In this document: piece after piece, positions 52,681 through 61,059 of the stretch | Layout: every line of letters starts with the position of its first letter | Numbering within the stretch: the stretch's first letter is position 1 | Source of the DNA: Phycisphaerales bacterium | Lineage (GTDB): Bacteria; Planctomycetota; Phycisphaerae; Tepidisphaerales; Tepidisphaeraceae | Length of the DNA: 61,059 bases | Direction: 5' to 3' | NCBI GenBank assembly: GCA_025361735.1 | Contig: JANYKD010000563.1 | Span: 1-61,059, forward strand | Program-made: the position numbers and the translations under genes | Notes under the pieces: model-generated | What the model was told of the DNA's origin: nothing | Databases searched by the model: none | Seen by the model: only the letters and a program-made list of their open reading frames with translations

Positions 52681-53322
52681 TCAGCGCAATCCGCTCACCA
52701 CGCCCTTGAGCGCTTCGAGTGTGCGACTCCATCGCTCATTCGCGTCGGCCATCTCGTACAGCAGCACATCACAGAGCGAGACATAGTCACGCTGCTCCAG
52801 CGCCGACTTCGTCGCTCGAAGCTGCTCGGTGAACTCGGCCAGCACATCTTCAAGCGCCTCGCCGCCCACGCGAATACAGGAGAGATCCAGCCGCAGCAAC
52901 TCCGCTGTCTTCGTGACTGAGTCCCGTGCCTCTTGCCATACGCGCAGACATGCGCCCAGGCTCTCCAGCGCCTTTGGAGTCTGGTTCTTCTGCAGCAGGT
53001 CGACGGCCGTTGCCTTGAATTTTTCGGCCTGCTCGAGCTGCGCCGTCATCTCATCCAGCACTTCCATGGCAAGCTTGCGCGGATCGGCGGTTTCAATGTA
53101 AATGGCGTGGCCCGCAAGTTCCACCAACCGAAGGCTTCCGAGTTTCGCATCCTCCGGCTCTTCACCGTCGATCAGCACCTGTACCACCAGCCGGTTGTCC
53201 TTGCGCAGATGCGCCAGAACCTGACCTACAGTCCGCAAACCCATTTCATCCGCCGCCAAAGGTTCCTGGTCCACGGTAACTGACAATCTGCACACTCCTT
53301 TTTGCTGCGGCACCAATTTCAT
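52681..53322 (-). CDS. Hypothetical helical protein
   Basis: 213 residues from the ATG beginning KLVPQQKGVC; another ATG 22 codons up is less likely. The N-terminal 75 residues form a small alpha/beta region (LSVTVDQEPL, VGQVLAHLRKDNRLVVQVLIDGEEP); the remainder is long helices (AMEVLDEMTAQLEQAEKFKATAVDLLQKNQTPKAL, then TEQLRATKSALEQRDYVSLCDVL). It could be an assembly or regulatory adaptor. No family recognised. Confidence 0.62.
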   Translation of the reverse strand: MKLVPQQKGVCRLSVTVDQEPLAADEMGLRTVGQVLAHLRKDNRLVVQVLIDGEEPEDAKLGSLRLVELAGHAIYIETADPRKLAMEVLDEMTAQLEQAEKFKATAVDLLQKNQTPKALESLGACLRVWQEARDSVTKTAELLRLDLSCIRVGGEALEDVLAEFTEQLRATKSALEQRDYVSLCDVLLYEMADANERWSRTLEALKGVVSGLR

Positions 53323-53588
53323 GTCGCCTAAAGAGAATAACGCCTTTCTGCTCCGCTTGTTACGCACAATCCTGGGATTGGCGCGCATGGAATCGGTGGC
53401 CGGTCCGACGATGATGGAACCGAACGGCCAGCAACGGACACGGGCCCCCGCGCGCGATCACCGCCAACTCCGGTGTCGATTGTGGCCCAAGGCGTAAAAA
53501 GAGCCCTGGCCGGAACAACGTCGTCCACCCGACGTCGGTAGATCGAATGTCCGACGCCCACGTAACGGCGTCATTTACAGGAGAATTC

Positions 53589-54359
53589 ATGTTCCCGTTC
53601 CTTCGCAACACAGTCATCGCCGCCGCTCTTGGCTTCACCATGGTCTTGCCGTCGTTCGCGGCCGAACCCGCCGCCGCACAGGCCAAGCCCGCGGTCGCCG
53701 CACAACCCAGACCCAAGGAATCCGCCACCGAACCCAAGCCGCGCGATGCCAACTGGGTCAAGCGACATGAAGGCTTCCTCAAGGAGGTCAAGGAACTGGC
53801 CGGTAAGGTCGACCTGCTCTTCGTCGGCGACTCCATCACCGACGGCTGGCGCCGTACCGGCAAGGCGGTCTGGGATGAGAGCTACGCCCCGCTCAAGGCT
53901 TTCAACATCGGCATCGGCGGCGACCGTACCCAGCATGTCATCTGGCGGTTGCAGAACGGCGAAGTTGAGGGCATCTCGCCCAAGCTCGCGGTCATGATGA
54001 TCGGCACCAACAACCTCGGCGGCAACACCAACGAAGAAATCGTGGCCGGCATCACCGGCTGCGTAAAGGAGCTTCAGACCCGCCTGCCGAAGACCAAGAT
54101 CCTGCTGCTGGGCGTGTTCCCCCGCGGCGCGGCGGCCGACAACCCGTCCCGCGCCCGCATCAAGGCCATCAACGCCGACATCGCCAAGCTCGACGACGGC
54201 GGCAAGACCGTCAAGTACATGGACATCGGCGATAAGTTCCTGGACAAGGACGGCGTGCTGACCAAGGAAATCATGCCCGACGCCCTGCATCCCAATGCCA
54301 AGGGCTACCAGATCTGGGCCGATGCCATCAAGGCCCCCATCGCGGAGATGATGAAGTAG
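53589..54359 (+). CDS. Exported SGNH/GDSL hydrolase
   Basis: 256 residues with AGGAG before the ATG. Signal peptide about 1-25 (NTVIAAALGFTMVLPSFA), then an Ala/Pro-rich linker and an SGNH domain: block I GDSITDGW with Ser82, oxyanion Gly in IGGDRTQ, block III GTNNLGG and the Asp-His pair in DALHPNAKG. Members are platelet-activating-factor acetylhydrolase-like esterases, often acting on acetylated sugars. Probably periplasmic or secreted. Confidence 0.88.
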   Translation: MFPFLRNTVIAAALGFTMVLPSFAAEPAAAQAKPAVAAQPRPKESATEPKPRDANWVKRHEGFLKEVKELAGKVDLLFVGDSITDGWRRTGKAVWDESYAPLKAFNIGIGGDRTQHVIWRLQNGEVEGISPKLAVMMIGTNNLGGNTNEEIVAGITGCVKELQTRLPKTKILLLGVFPRGAAADNPSRARIKAINADIAKLDDGGKTVKYMDIGDKFLDKDGVLTKEIMPDALHPNAKGYQIWADAIKAPIAEMMK

Positions 54360-54370
54360 CACTTTTGGCC

Positions 54371-54461
54371 GGAATCCCTCCCCGCATTTCGTGTGGCGTG
54401 TGCAAGTACGCTTGCCCGTGCTCCGGGGAGGCGATTCCTGTCGCCGCGATCGTTGATCGCC
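54371..54461. repeat. Structured intergenic repeat after the SGNH gene
   Basis: GGAATCCCTCCCCG (54371-54384) pairs with CGGGGAGGCGATTCC (54424-54438) with one bulge; GCAAG-TACG-CTTGC forms an inner hairpin. Next comes CGCGATC-GTT-GATCGCCG (54444-54461), related to the hairpin at 26529-26547. The arrangement could terminate the SGNH gene. Confidence 0.6.
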
Positions 54462-54544
54462 GTTTGCCGGCGAATGACTTTCAAGAGCCCGCCGCGTTCA
54501 GCGGTTGTAGTGCAGGGTGGGTTGAGTGGGTAGAATCCTTGTCC

Positions 54545-54760
54545 ATGGACCTCAAACCGCGGCCCAATCATCGCCAGTACATCGAGGCCCTGCGGCGAAT
54601 GGGGCCCGAGGCTCGGCTGCGAAAAGCGTTTGAGCTGTCGGAGTTCACCAAGCGACTGTTCGTCCAGGGACTCAGGGATCGCTTCCCCGAACGGACTGAA
54701 CACGAGATCCACCAGCTCATGTTGGAGCGGCTGGCGAAATGTCACAACAGGAACTATTGA
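54545..54760 (+). CDS. Small partner protein of the nucleotidyltransferase
   Basis: 71 residues, basic and helical, with no signal or membrane segment: QYIEALRRMGPEARLRKAFEL, SEFTKRLFVQGLRDRFP, and TEHEIHQLMLERLAKCHN. I know pairs of such a small protein with a nucleotidyltransferase from planctomycetes and other phyla, but no function. Its last 22 bases overlap the start of the next gene, a strong sign of co-translation. Confidence 0.72.
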   Translation: MDLKPRPNHRQYIEALRRMGPEARLRKAFELSEFTKRLFVQGLRDRFPERTEHEIHQLMLERLAKCHNRNY

Positions 54761-55305
54761 ATCGCGTCGTGCAGGTGCTTGATGCGGCCGGTATCGCCTA
54801 CATGGTCACCGGCTCAGTCGCGTCTAGCCTTCAGGGAGAACCTCGCGCCACGCACGATATCGACTTGGTTGTCGCGATACCTGCATCGGCCGCCGATTAC
54901 CTGATACAGGCCTTTCCGTCGCCCGACTTCTACCTGGACCGGGAATCGATCCTTGAGGCCATCGCACATCGAAGCATGTTCAATTTGATCGACGTGACGG
55001 AAGGCAACAAAGTGGATTTTTGGGTGCTGACGGACGAGCCGTTTGATAAGGCTCGCTTCGCTCGCAGGGAATCTCGACAAGTTGAAGGTTCCCACCTGGC
55101 CGTCTCCCGCCCTGAAGACACAATCCTCATGAAGCTCAGGTGGTCGGAAATGTCCGGCGGTAGCGAAAAACAGTTCACGGACGCACTGCGCGTGTATGAA
55201 GTCCAGTTTGGCCGCCTGGACATGGAGTATCTCGATGAATGGGCTGCACGATTGGGCATCACGTTGCTCTGGAAGCGAGTCACGGACGAGGGGCGGCCGA
55301 TCTAA
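54739..55305 (+). CDS. Nucleotidyltransferase-fold protein (MNT/AbiEii-like)
   Basis: 188 residues. The nucleotidyltransferase signature is present: YMVTGSVASSLQGEPRATHDIDLVV, with GS at 25-26 and the metal-binding pair Asp40/Asp42; a third acidic residue fits KVDFWVLTDEP. After it come RPEDTILMKLRW and DALRVYEVQFGRLDMEYLDEWA, as in AbiEii/MNT-type antidefence or toxin proteins. Together with the overlapping 71-residue gene it may be a toxin-antitoxin-like module, or a regulator that transfers nucleotides to a target. Confidence 0.78.
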   Translation: MSQQELLNRVVQVLDAAGIAYMVTGSVASSLQGEPRATHDIDLVVAIPASAADYLIQAFPSPDFYLDRESILEAIAHRSMFNLIDVTEGNKVDFWVLTDEPFDKARFARRESRQVEGSHLAVSRPEDTILMKLRWSEMSGGSEKQFTDALRVYEVQFGRLDMEYLDEWAARLGITLLWKRVTDEGRPI

Positions 55306-55369
55306 GTTCTGATCGCCGATAGTTTCTGGCAACACGCCACAGGCAAGTCGATTGGGGAGTGGCGCCAAT

Positions 55370-56674
55370 TCAGACCTTCCACGTTCCCCGATACGCCCGC
55401 GACAGCATCCGGTTGGCTGCGTCATCGTCGATGAAGCGTTCGGCGGCCGGATCCCAGCGCAGCTTCCGGCCCACTTGCATGGCGATATTGCCGAGGTGGG
55501 ATGGCGTGATTGAACGGTGGGCCACCTCGGCGGGGGCGGCGGTGATCCGGCGGCTCTTTACGCAGTCGATGAAGTTGCCGTGGTGGTCGCGGCTGTCGTA
55601 AAGATGGATCTCGCCCGGGCCGATCGTCTCCTGAGCCAGTTCCGGGCGATCGCTCCTGCCCTCGAGGTCGAGCCAGCCATCCGTGCCCTCGAAGCGCGTG
55701 GGGCCGCCGCTCTTGACGATCATCTTCACACCGCTGGCGTAGGTGCAGGTGAACTCGAAATTCTCGGCCGCGTTCCAGACACGCGACCGCGGCGGGTACG
55801 TGCCCTTGCCTTCGACCTCGATCGGGCCGGTTCGTTCGGTGCCCATGCCCCAGTGGGCCATGTCGACCATGTGGGCGCCCCAGTCGGTGACGTTCCCGCC
55901 GGAATAATCGAGGTTCCAGCGGAAGTTCCAGTGGCAACGGTTGTAGGTGTACGGCGCTTCAGGCGCGGGGCCGAGCCAGAGGTCGTAGTTGAATCCCTCT
56001 GGCACGGGCTCCGGGTCAAAGGTGGACTTCGCATTCTTGCGGAGCCAGTACTGGCCGGGCAGGCCCACGCGCACGGTCTGGAGCTTGCCGATCCGACCGT
56101 TGCGCACGAGTTCGCAGACATGCCGGCACTGCGGGCTGGAGCGGCGCTGGCTCCCGCATTGGAAGACTCGGCCATAACGCTGTACGGCATCCGCCATCGC
56201 CCGACCGTCAGCCACGGTGAGCGACATCGGCTTCTCGCAGTAGATGTCCTTGCCCGATGCGGCCGCCATCACCGTGATGCCGGCGTGCCAGTGATCGGGC
56301 GTGCCAACACAGACGGTGTCGATGTCCTTGCGATCCAGAAGCTGTCGGAAATCGCTGTAGCCGTCGGGCTTCTTTCCGCCGTAGCGTTTGGCGACGCTCT
56401 CGACGGCGGGCGCCAGGCCGCGAACCCAGTTGTCCTCGTAGCGGTCGCTGCCCGCATCCACATCGCACAGTGCGACGATCTGCACATCGTCGCGGCTCAG
56501 GAACGCACCCATATCCACGGTTCCCCGGCCGCCCAGCCCGATGCAACCCATGGTGATCCGATTGGACGGGGCAGGCCGCCCATCAGCACCGAGCGCGGAT
56601 GCGGGGATGACGTATGGCGCGGCGATGGCGGCCGACGCGGCGGCGAGAATACGACGACGGGAGAGGTGCGGCAT
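55370..56674 (-). CDS. Tat-exported Gfo/Idh/MocA oxidoreductase
   Basis: 434 residues behind AAGGAG. Signal SRRRILAAASAAIAAPYVIP is of Tat type. NAD-binding GCIGLGGRGTVDMG (about 43-56), the lysine motif YCEKPMSLTV, and a long planctomycete-type C-terminal domain with LDYSGGNVTDWGAHMVDMAHWGM. It lies 84 bases downstream of the NagB-like gene in the same direction as the PIG-L and NagB-like genes, which suggests sugar-derivative oxidation in the same pathway. Confidence 0.88.
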   Translation of the reverse strand: MPHLSRRRILAAASAAIAAPYVIPASALGADGRPAPSNRITMGCIGLGGRGTVDMGAFLSRDDVQIVALCDVDAGSDRYEDNWVRGLAPAVESVAKRYGGKKPDGYSDFRQLLDRKDIDTVCVGTPDHWHAGITVMAAASGKDIYCEKPMSLTVADGRAMADAVQRYGRVFQCGSQRRSSPQCRHVCELVRNGRIGKLQTVRVGLPGQYWLRKNAKSTFDPEPVPEGFNYDLWLGPAPEAPYTYNRCHWNFRWNLDYSGGNVTDWGAHMVDMAHWGMGTERTGPIEVEGKGTYPPRSRVWNAAENFEFTCTYASGVKMIVKSGGPTRFEGTDGWLDLEGRSDRPELAQETIGPGEIHLYDSRDHHGNFIDCVKSRRITAAPAEVAHRSITPSHLGNIAMQVGRKLRWDPAAERFIDDDAANRMLSRAYRGTWKV

Positions 56675-56758
56675 GGAAGGACTCCTTTGCAGATGGTACG
56701 TCGGCATGTACCGCGTGTTGAGCGGAGCAGCGCGATCGATAATCGACGCGGTAGGGGG

Positions 56759-57724
56759 TCAATGCGCATCCGGCTCGAGTGGACCGGCCAGTTCCTTCAT
56801 GAAGAACAATCGGCCGGGCATCGTCGGCATCCAAGTGCTGGGAATCCACGGTGTCGGACCATATTGCAGCGTCACGCACAAACTCATGCCCTGCCACATC
56901 GCCCCGCGCTCGGGATAGGCTCCGTCGGCTCCTCCGATGCAGAAGTCGCTCTGAAGGAACAGGCCGGGGCCAATGGTGTTGGCGAAACAGGGCACCAGGG
57001 TCAACCGGCTGTTGAACGAAGTGATGGCATTCTGCTCGATGGTCAGCGGATGCAGCGCCACGCCAAGCCGGTGTGTCTGCCGCTTCCACTCAGCGAGGAG
57101 CGGATACTCGCCGGCCAGTTGCGGCTCCCAGAAGGCAATGTGACACACCCGGCCGATGCCGTAGACCGTCACAAGTCTCCCGCCGGCGGCCTTGATCTTC
57201 CCGATCTTGTCCGTGTAGGTCGGCAGATTCGGCCGCAGGGCGAAGTTCCTCTGCCGCTCTGGAACCGTTAATCGTCCCAGCGGATCGAAGAGTGCCGCCT
57301 TCATCGCATGCTCAAATCCGCCGGGCTGATTGCCCGGCATGGTGTTGCCCTTGGCGTCCGACCACTCGTCCATGTTGAATGTGGTCACGTGATCGCAGCG
57401 GGTGCGGCTCTTCTTGAGCCGGGCCACGACCGTGCGATACATCCCCATCGGCCCGACGGGCAGGATCAGTGCGAGTTGTCGCTTGTCTCGCCGCGCGGAC
57501 TCAATCTCATCGGCAATCGCGTCGCCCATGCGCCGGTCCAACTCGGTGACATTGCGTACGGGGACAGGCGAGAACGATCGGTCCCACCACTTGCCCCGCC
57601 GCGTGACGCCTTCGAGCCCCAGCCCGCAGCAGCGGTCCATTCGCCGCAGATCCCAGCCGGCCGGGTAGAAGCCTTCAAGCAGCGATCCTTTGATCGTGTT
57701 CAGCATCGTGAGTGTCTTTGGCAT
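56759..57724 (-). CDS. NagB-like sugar-phosphate isomerase/deaminase
   Basis: 321 residues; its ATG overlaps the PIG-L gene stop by one base (TGATG). The glucosamine-6-phosphate deaminase fold is seen in LALILPVGPMGMY (phosphate loop), TTFNMDEWSDAKGN and GIGRVCHIAFWEP. In NagB the last motif is normally GxDGHIAFNEP; here Val and Cys replace Asp and Gly while His and Glu remain, so ring opening may be preserved but the catalytic Asp is absent. Role in amino-sugar catabolism is inferred from the operon with PIG-L deacetylase. Confidence 0.78.
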   Translation of the reverse strand: MPKTLTMLNTIKGSLLEGFYPAGWDLRRMDRCCGLGLEGVTRRGKWWDRSFSPVPVRNVTELDRRMGDAIADEIESARRDKRQLALILPVGPMGMYRTVVARLKKSRTRCDHVTTFNMDEWSDAKGNTMPGNQPGGFEHAMKAALFDPLGRLTVPERQRNFALRPNLPTYTDKIGKIKAAGGRLVTVYGIGRVCHIAFWEPQLAGEYPLLAEWKRQTHRLGVALHPLTIEQNAITSFNSRLTLVPCFANTIGPGLFLQSDFCIGGADGAYPERGAMWQGMSLCVTLQYGPTPWIPSTWMPTMPGRLFFMKELAGPLEPDAH

Positions 57725-58473
57725 CACTTGCTCTCCTTCCCGAAGAGCCTGCCCAGCAAATCGTCCGCCGGATACGAGTGCGGCCGGTATTGCACGAAAT
57801 TCTCGGCGTACGTCACGCCGAGATCCTTGCCTCGCGCCGCGCTGCGACGCTTCATCGCGTCGACGTACTCGTCGATCCCGTGGTGCGCCCGCAACCACTC
57901 TCGCTGCGACGCATGACACGCCAGCATCCGGGTCTTGAGCTTGATTTGCTTGCTGATGTCCACAAGCGTCCCGATCTCTGCCGGCCGGCCGTGGTCGTCG
58001 ATGCCTTCGACGGGGTCGCCGAAATAGACATGCGGCACCGCCGCGTGTGGTGCCCGCGGCACCTGCGACACATTCGGTGCGCCGAAGACGAAGCTGGCTG
58101 CCCGCACAAGCTGACTGACCTGTTCGTGGTCCATCATGTAATCGCGGATCGGATGCGTAAACACCAGTTGTGGCGTTACCCTGCGGAACAGGTCGATGGT
58201 CTTGCCCAGCGACGATTTGTCGAACACGACCATACCGTCGCGCTCGTCGAGGCAGTGATACGTGGCGCCGATGAGTTTTGCCGCCTTGGCTCCTTCCCGC
58301 GTGCGTATCGACGCGATTTCCCACCGCGTATGTACCATCGTCCCGCAATCGCCGGGAGTTGCGGTGGCGATATGCACTTCCCAGCCGAGTCCAGCCAGCC
58401 GGATCAGCGTGCCGGCACAGAGAAACTCGGCGTCATCCGGATGGGCCATCAAAGCCAGAACCACGTTTTTCAT
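57724..58473 (-). CDS. PIG-L/LmbE-family N-acetylglucosaminyl deacetylase-like protein
   Basis: 249 residues from the ATG preceded by AAGGTG; an ATG three codons upstream is possible. The zinc motif is AHPDDAEF (about 10-17) with the catalytic Asp and a third ligand in HPIRDYMMDHEQ, which fits the LmbE fold. The family deacetylates GlcNAc-containing molecules. It is first in a three-gene set with NagB-like and Gfo/Idh/MocA genes. Confidence 0.88.
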   Translation of the reverse strand: MKNVVLALMAHPDDAEFLCAGTLIRLAGLGWEVHIATATPGDCGTMVHTRWEIASIRTREGAKAAKLIGATYHCLDERDGMVVFDKSSLGKTIDLFRRVTPQLVFTHPIRDYMMDHEQVSQLVRAASFVFGAPNVSQVPRAPHAAVPHVYFGDPVEGIDDHGRPAEIGTLVDISKQIKLKTRMLACHASQREWLRAHHGIDEYVDAMKRRSAARGKDLGVTYAENFVQYRPHSYPADDLLGRLFGKESK

Positions 58474-58587
58474 AGGTGTCACCTTTGCTAACAGTATCTC
58501 CGGGAACTTTTTGCTTTCAATCGCGCCCTGCGCCGGGGTAAGATACGCCAGTCACATCTGTATCGGTCTTAAGAACGAGGAGTACAC

Positions 58588-58908
58588 ATGCCCGACTCGA
58601 TCGCCGTCACGTCGCCCCAACTGGATCTTGCCCGCATCGACGACCCGGAAGTGCGCCGCGCGCTTCGTGCTCTTCAGACAGAGTTCGCCGGCAAACTCAC
58701 GCAGATGCAGGTTCAGGTCGACGCGATGGTGCAGTTGCTGGTCGACAAGCACATCGGCACCCTCGGCGAATTCCGCCGGGAGGTCGCCAAGCTCCAGCAG
58801 GACCACGGGAAGCTCGAACGTCTGCACGGGGCCATGAGCGGTACGCCCTCGCCGCATCCGGCCAGCCCGGTCATCCGTAGTATCCCTCCGGGCGGCACGG
58901 CGCGATAG
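58588..58908 (+). CDS. Small hypothetical protein with coiled coil
   Basis: 106 residues behind GAGGAG. The core (about 16-80: DDPEVRRALRALQTEFAGKLTQMQVQVDAMVQLLVDKH, then REVAKLQQDHGKLERLH) is a predicted coiled coil; the tail is Ser/Pro-rich. No family recognised. It lies 118 bases upstream of the AAA-like gene in the same direction. Confidence 0.72.
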   Translation: MPDSIAVTSPQLDLARIDDPEVRRALRALQTEFAGKLTQMQVQVDAMVQLLVDKHIGTLGEFRREVAKLQQDHGKLERLHGAMSGTPSPHPASPVIRSIPPGGTAR

Positions 58909-59026
58909 GAATCGTGCCATCGCTTCGAGAGAGCGACTGCGTGTCGCCTGCACGCGGCCCTCTCCGGCAAGCGAATGCCCCGGTGGCCCCTCGCGCAGCA
59001 GCTCGATTTCCGCTACAATAGTTCTC

Positions 59027-60112
59027 ATGCCCCAGACCCGATGGATCGCCACCGTCTTGTTTGTCGCGCTGTCTGCTGTTCCGTTGCTCGCCCAAACCAC
59101 GCGCAGCGTCACTCCGCCCGCCAGCCAACCCGCGGCCGCGCCTCACGCGGTCGCCGTCCCGGCCACCGAACCCAAGGTCGAACCCAACCCGTATCTCTCC
59201 CTCTACGTCGAGGAAGCCCTCGTTCTCTCCACCGCCATCGGCGCAATTGTCTGCGCCCCCATTCTCATCGAGTTCCTTGTCGAACGCCGTAAACGAAAAG
59301 AACACATCGCCCTCTCCATCGAAGTGACCAGCGTCGAGTCTCTCAAGCCCAGGCTTGCCGGCCTGGACGATCTACTCGACTCCATCGCCGACCTCATTGA
59401 TCGCGCACAGCATCCCAAGGACTATCAGACCCTCAGGGTCGGCAACGAGATCCTCATCATCGGCGGCCATCTTACCGGCAAGAAGACACTGGCCGCCGTC
59501 ATCGCCAAACGCGCTGAACTTGACCGCCTCATCACCGTCTACAATCCGCGCAACCCCGACGCGCTGGCCAAGGCCAAGAGCATCATCACCCGCTACCGCG
59601 ACGAGAAGGTTATGCTCCTGCTGCCCTCGATTGACCTGGCCTTCGACCAGGACGACGAGGAAATCCAGGCCGAGTTGGAAGCTCTCATCGAAAGCACGAG
59701 CGGCCTGGCCAATGTGCTGGTCATCGGCACTGCGACTTCGCTGCTACCCGATAGCGCGTTGGACAACCTCTTCGGTATCAAGCTGGTTTTGCCGGGACCC
59801 GCGTTGATTGAAACCGAGAAAAGGGAGATGTCGCCTCGCGCCAATCGCGTGCTCGAGGCCGTGTGCCGCTTCTACCTTGATGAAGCACGGCAGTTTGGCT
59901 GCGTTCTTTCGAGGATCACGCCGGAGCAATTCGAAGCTCGCGTCATGTCGGCCGTCACGAACGCCGCCGAGATCGAAGATATTGTCACATTGTGCGAGAC
60001 CACGGCCCTGCACCGCCGGCGTATCGGCAAGTCGGACAAGCTGGCCATCACGCCCGACATCCTGGAGACCTCAATCTCCAGGGTCATCGTGAGCCAGGTG
60101 AAGGCGGACTGA
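59027..60112 (+). CDS. Membrane-anchored degenerate AAA-like protein
   Basis: 361 residues. Signal-like N-terminus (1-22), Pro/Ala linker, membrane segment (about 64-86), then a domain laid out like the AAA module of FtsH: VESLKPRLAGLDDLLDSIADLI, a Walker-A-like GGHLTGKKT (146-154), and VMLLLPSIDLAF where Walker B would have IDEID. The acidic pair is lost, so ATP hydrolysis is doubtful. No peptidase domain follows; a lid-like C-terminal region ends in ITPDILETSISRVI. Likely a regulatory or scaffolding relative of FtsH. Confidence 0.72.
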   Translation: MPQTRWIATVLFVALSAVPLLAQTTRSVTPPASQPAAAPHAVAVPATEPKVEPNPYLSLYVEEALVLSTAIGAIVCAPILIEFLVERRKRKEHIALSIEVTSVESLKPRLAGLDDLLDSIADLIDRAQHPKDYQTLRVGNEILIIGGHLTGKKTLAAVIAKRAELDRLITVYNPRNPDALAKAKSIITRYRDEKVMLLLPSIDLAFDQDDEEIQAELEALIESTSGLANVLVIGTATSLLPDSALDNLFGIKLVLPGPALIETEKREMSPRANRVLEAVCRFYLDEARQFGCVLSRITPEQFEARVMSAVTNAAEIEDIVTLCETTALHRRRIGKSDKLAITPDILETSISRVIVSQVKAD

Positions 60113-60120
60113 CGCGTGGC

Positions 60121-60907
<787 letters not shown>

Positions 60908-60921
<14 letters not shown>

Positions 60922-61059
60922 TCAGGTGATCAGTACCGTGCGACGACTGCTCGCCACCCGCTCCCTCCGGGACGCCCGCGTCGCAATCGTCGGATCGGGC
61001 GTCATCGTCATCCTGCAGTTCCTGCTCTTCCTGCTGGTCGGCGTGGCGCTCTGGGCTTC
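60908..61059 (+). CDS. Sodium:solute symporter-like fragment (both ends missing)
   Basis: 50 codons to the window end. [20 protein letters not shown] followed by a hydrophobic stretch [18 protein letters not shown] resembles the middle of an SSS-family transporter (a DQxVQR-like loop, then a membrane helix). The N-terminal helices are absent: it is cut at the same place as ureC, which runs the other way. Start at ATG 60908 is only the first in-frame codon. Confidence 0.5.

Overview
The window looks like a GC-rich planctomycete chromosome, probably close to the Phycisphaerae. Support: a LEPR-xLL-type exported beta-helix protein, DUF1080 and Tat-exported oxidoreductases of the planctomycete type, several multihaem cytochromes, and threonine/proline (TRPATT-like) linkers after signal peptides. 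No rRNA, tRNA, CRISPR array or complete transposase gene was seen.

Layout. 1-14.3 kb (minus): a tightly packed operon of at least eight genes, moxR - DUF58 - BatA/VWA - VWA membrane protein - DUF4175-like coiled coil - DUF4159 - tetrahaem cytochrome with a nucleotidase-like domain - thioredoxin/HEAT protein (cut by the window start). 14.5-18.5 kb (plus): NtrC-type response regulator with a GAYTDA loop, gpsA and a trypsin-like protease. 18.5-24.3 kb: CpsB-type phosphatase and methyltransferase, an orphan gene, an ECF sigma / anti-sigma / HtrA-like pseudoprotease cluster, and a GH113-like glycosidase. 24.4-29.4 kb: octahaem NapC/NirT cytochrome, Tat-exported aldo/keto-reductase-like protein, tetrahaem cytochrome and DUF1080 hydrolase. 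29.5-31.8 kb: ROK regulator with promoter and operator, then an orphan sugar-binding lipoprotein. 31.8-33.2 kb: a gene-free, repeat-rich stretch before a 1,223-residue beta-helix protein. 37-39 kb: agmatine to putrescine (aguA, aguB). 39-45.7 kb: frameshifted zinc-ribbon protein, lpxI, a BrnT-like toxin/antitoxin pair, DUF2231-cytochrome, nth, LOG protein. 45.8-55.3 kb: Gfo/Idh/MocA oxidoreductase, large exported unknown, peroxiredoxin, DUF2103, Sua5, two hypotheticals, SGNH hydrolase, and a small protein/nucleotidyltransferase pair. 55.4-58.5 kb (minus): PIG-L deacetylase, NagB-like protein and a second Gfo/Idh/MocA, a likely amino-sugar unit. 58.6-61 kb: two small genes, one a degenerate membrane AAA protein, then a 5'-truncated ureC head to head with a 5'-truncated transporter.

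The most unusual theme is a set of degenerate 7-bp (some 8- or 21-bp) tandem arrays scattered between genes. They carry stop codons of several genes, encode a signal-peptide core, and in one case sit in frame inside an enzyme (aguB) as exactly nine heptamers (63 bp). A 130-bp MITE-like element with 21-bp terminal inverted repeats, and inverted hairpin modules with GTAA loops and compensatory stem changes, add to this repeat layer.
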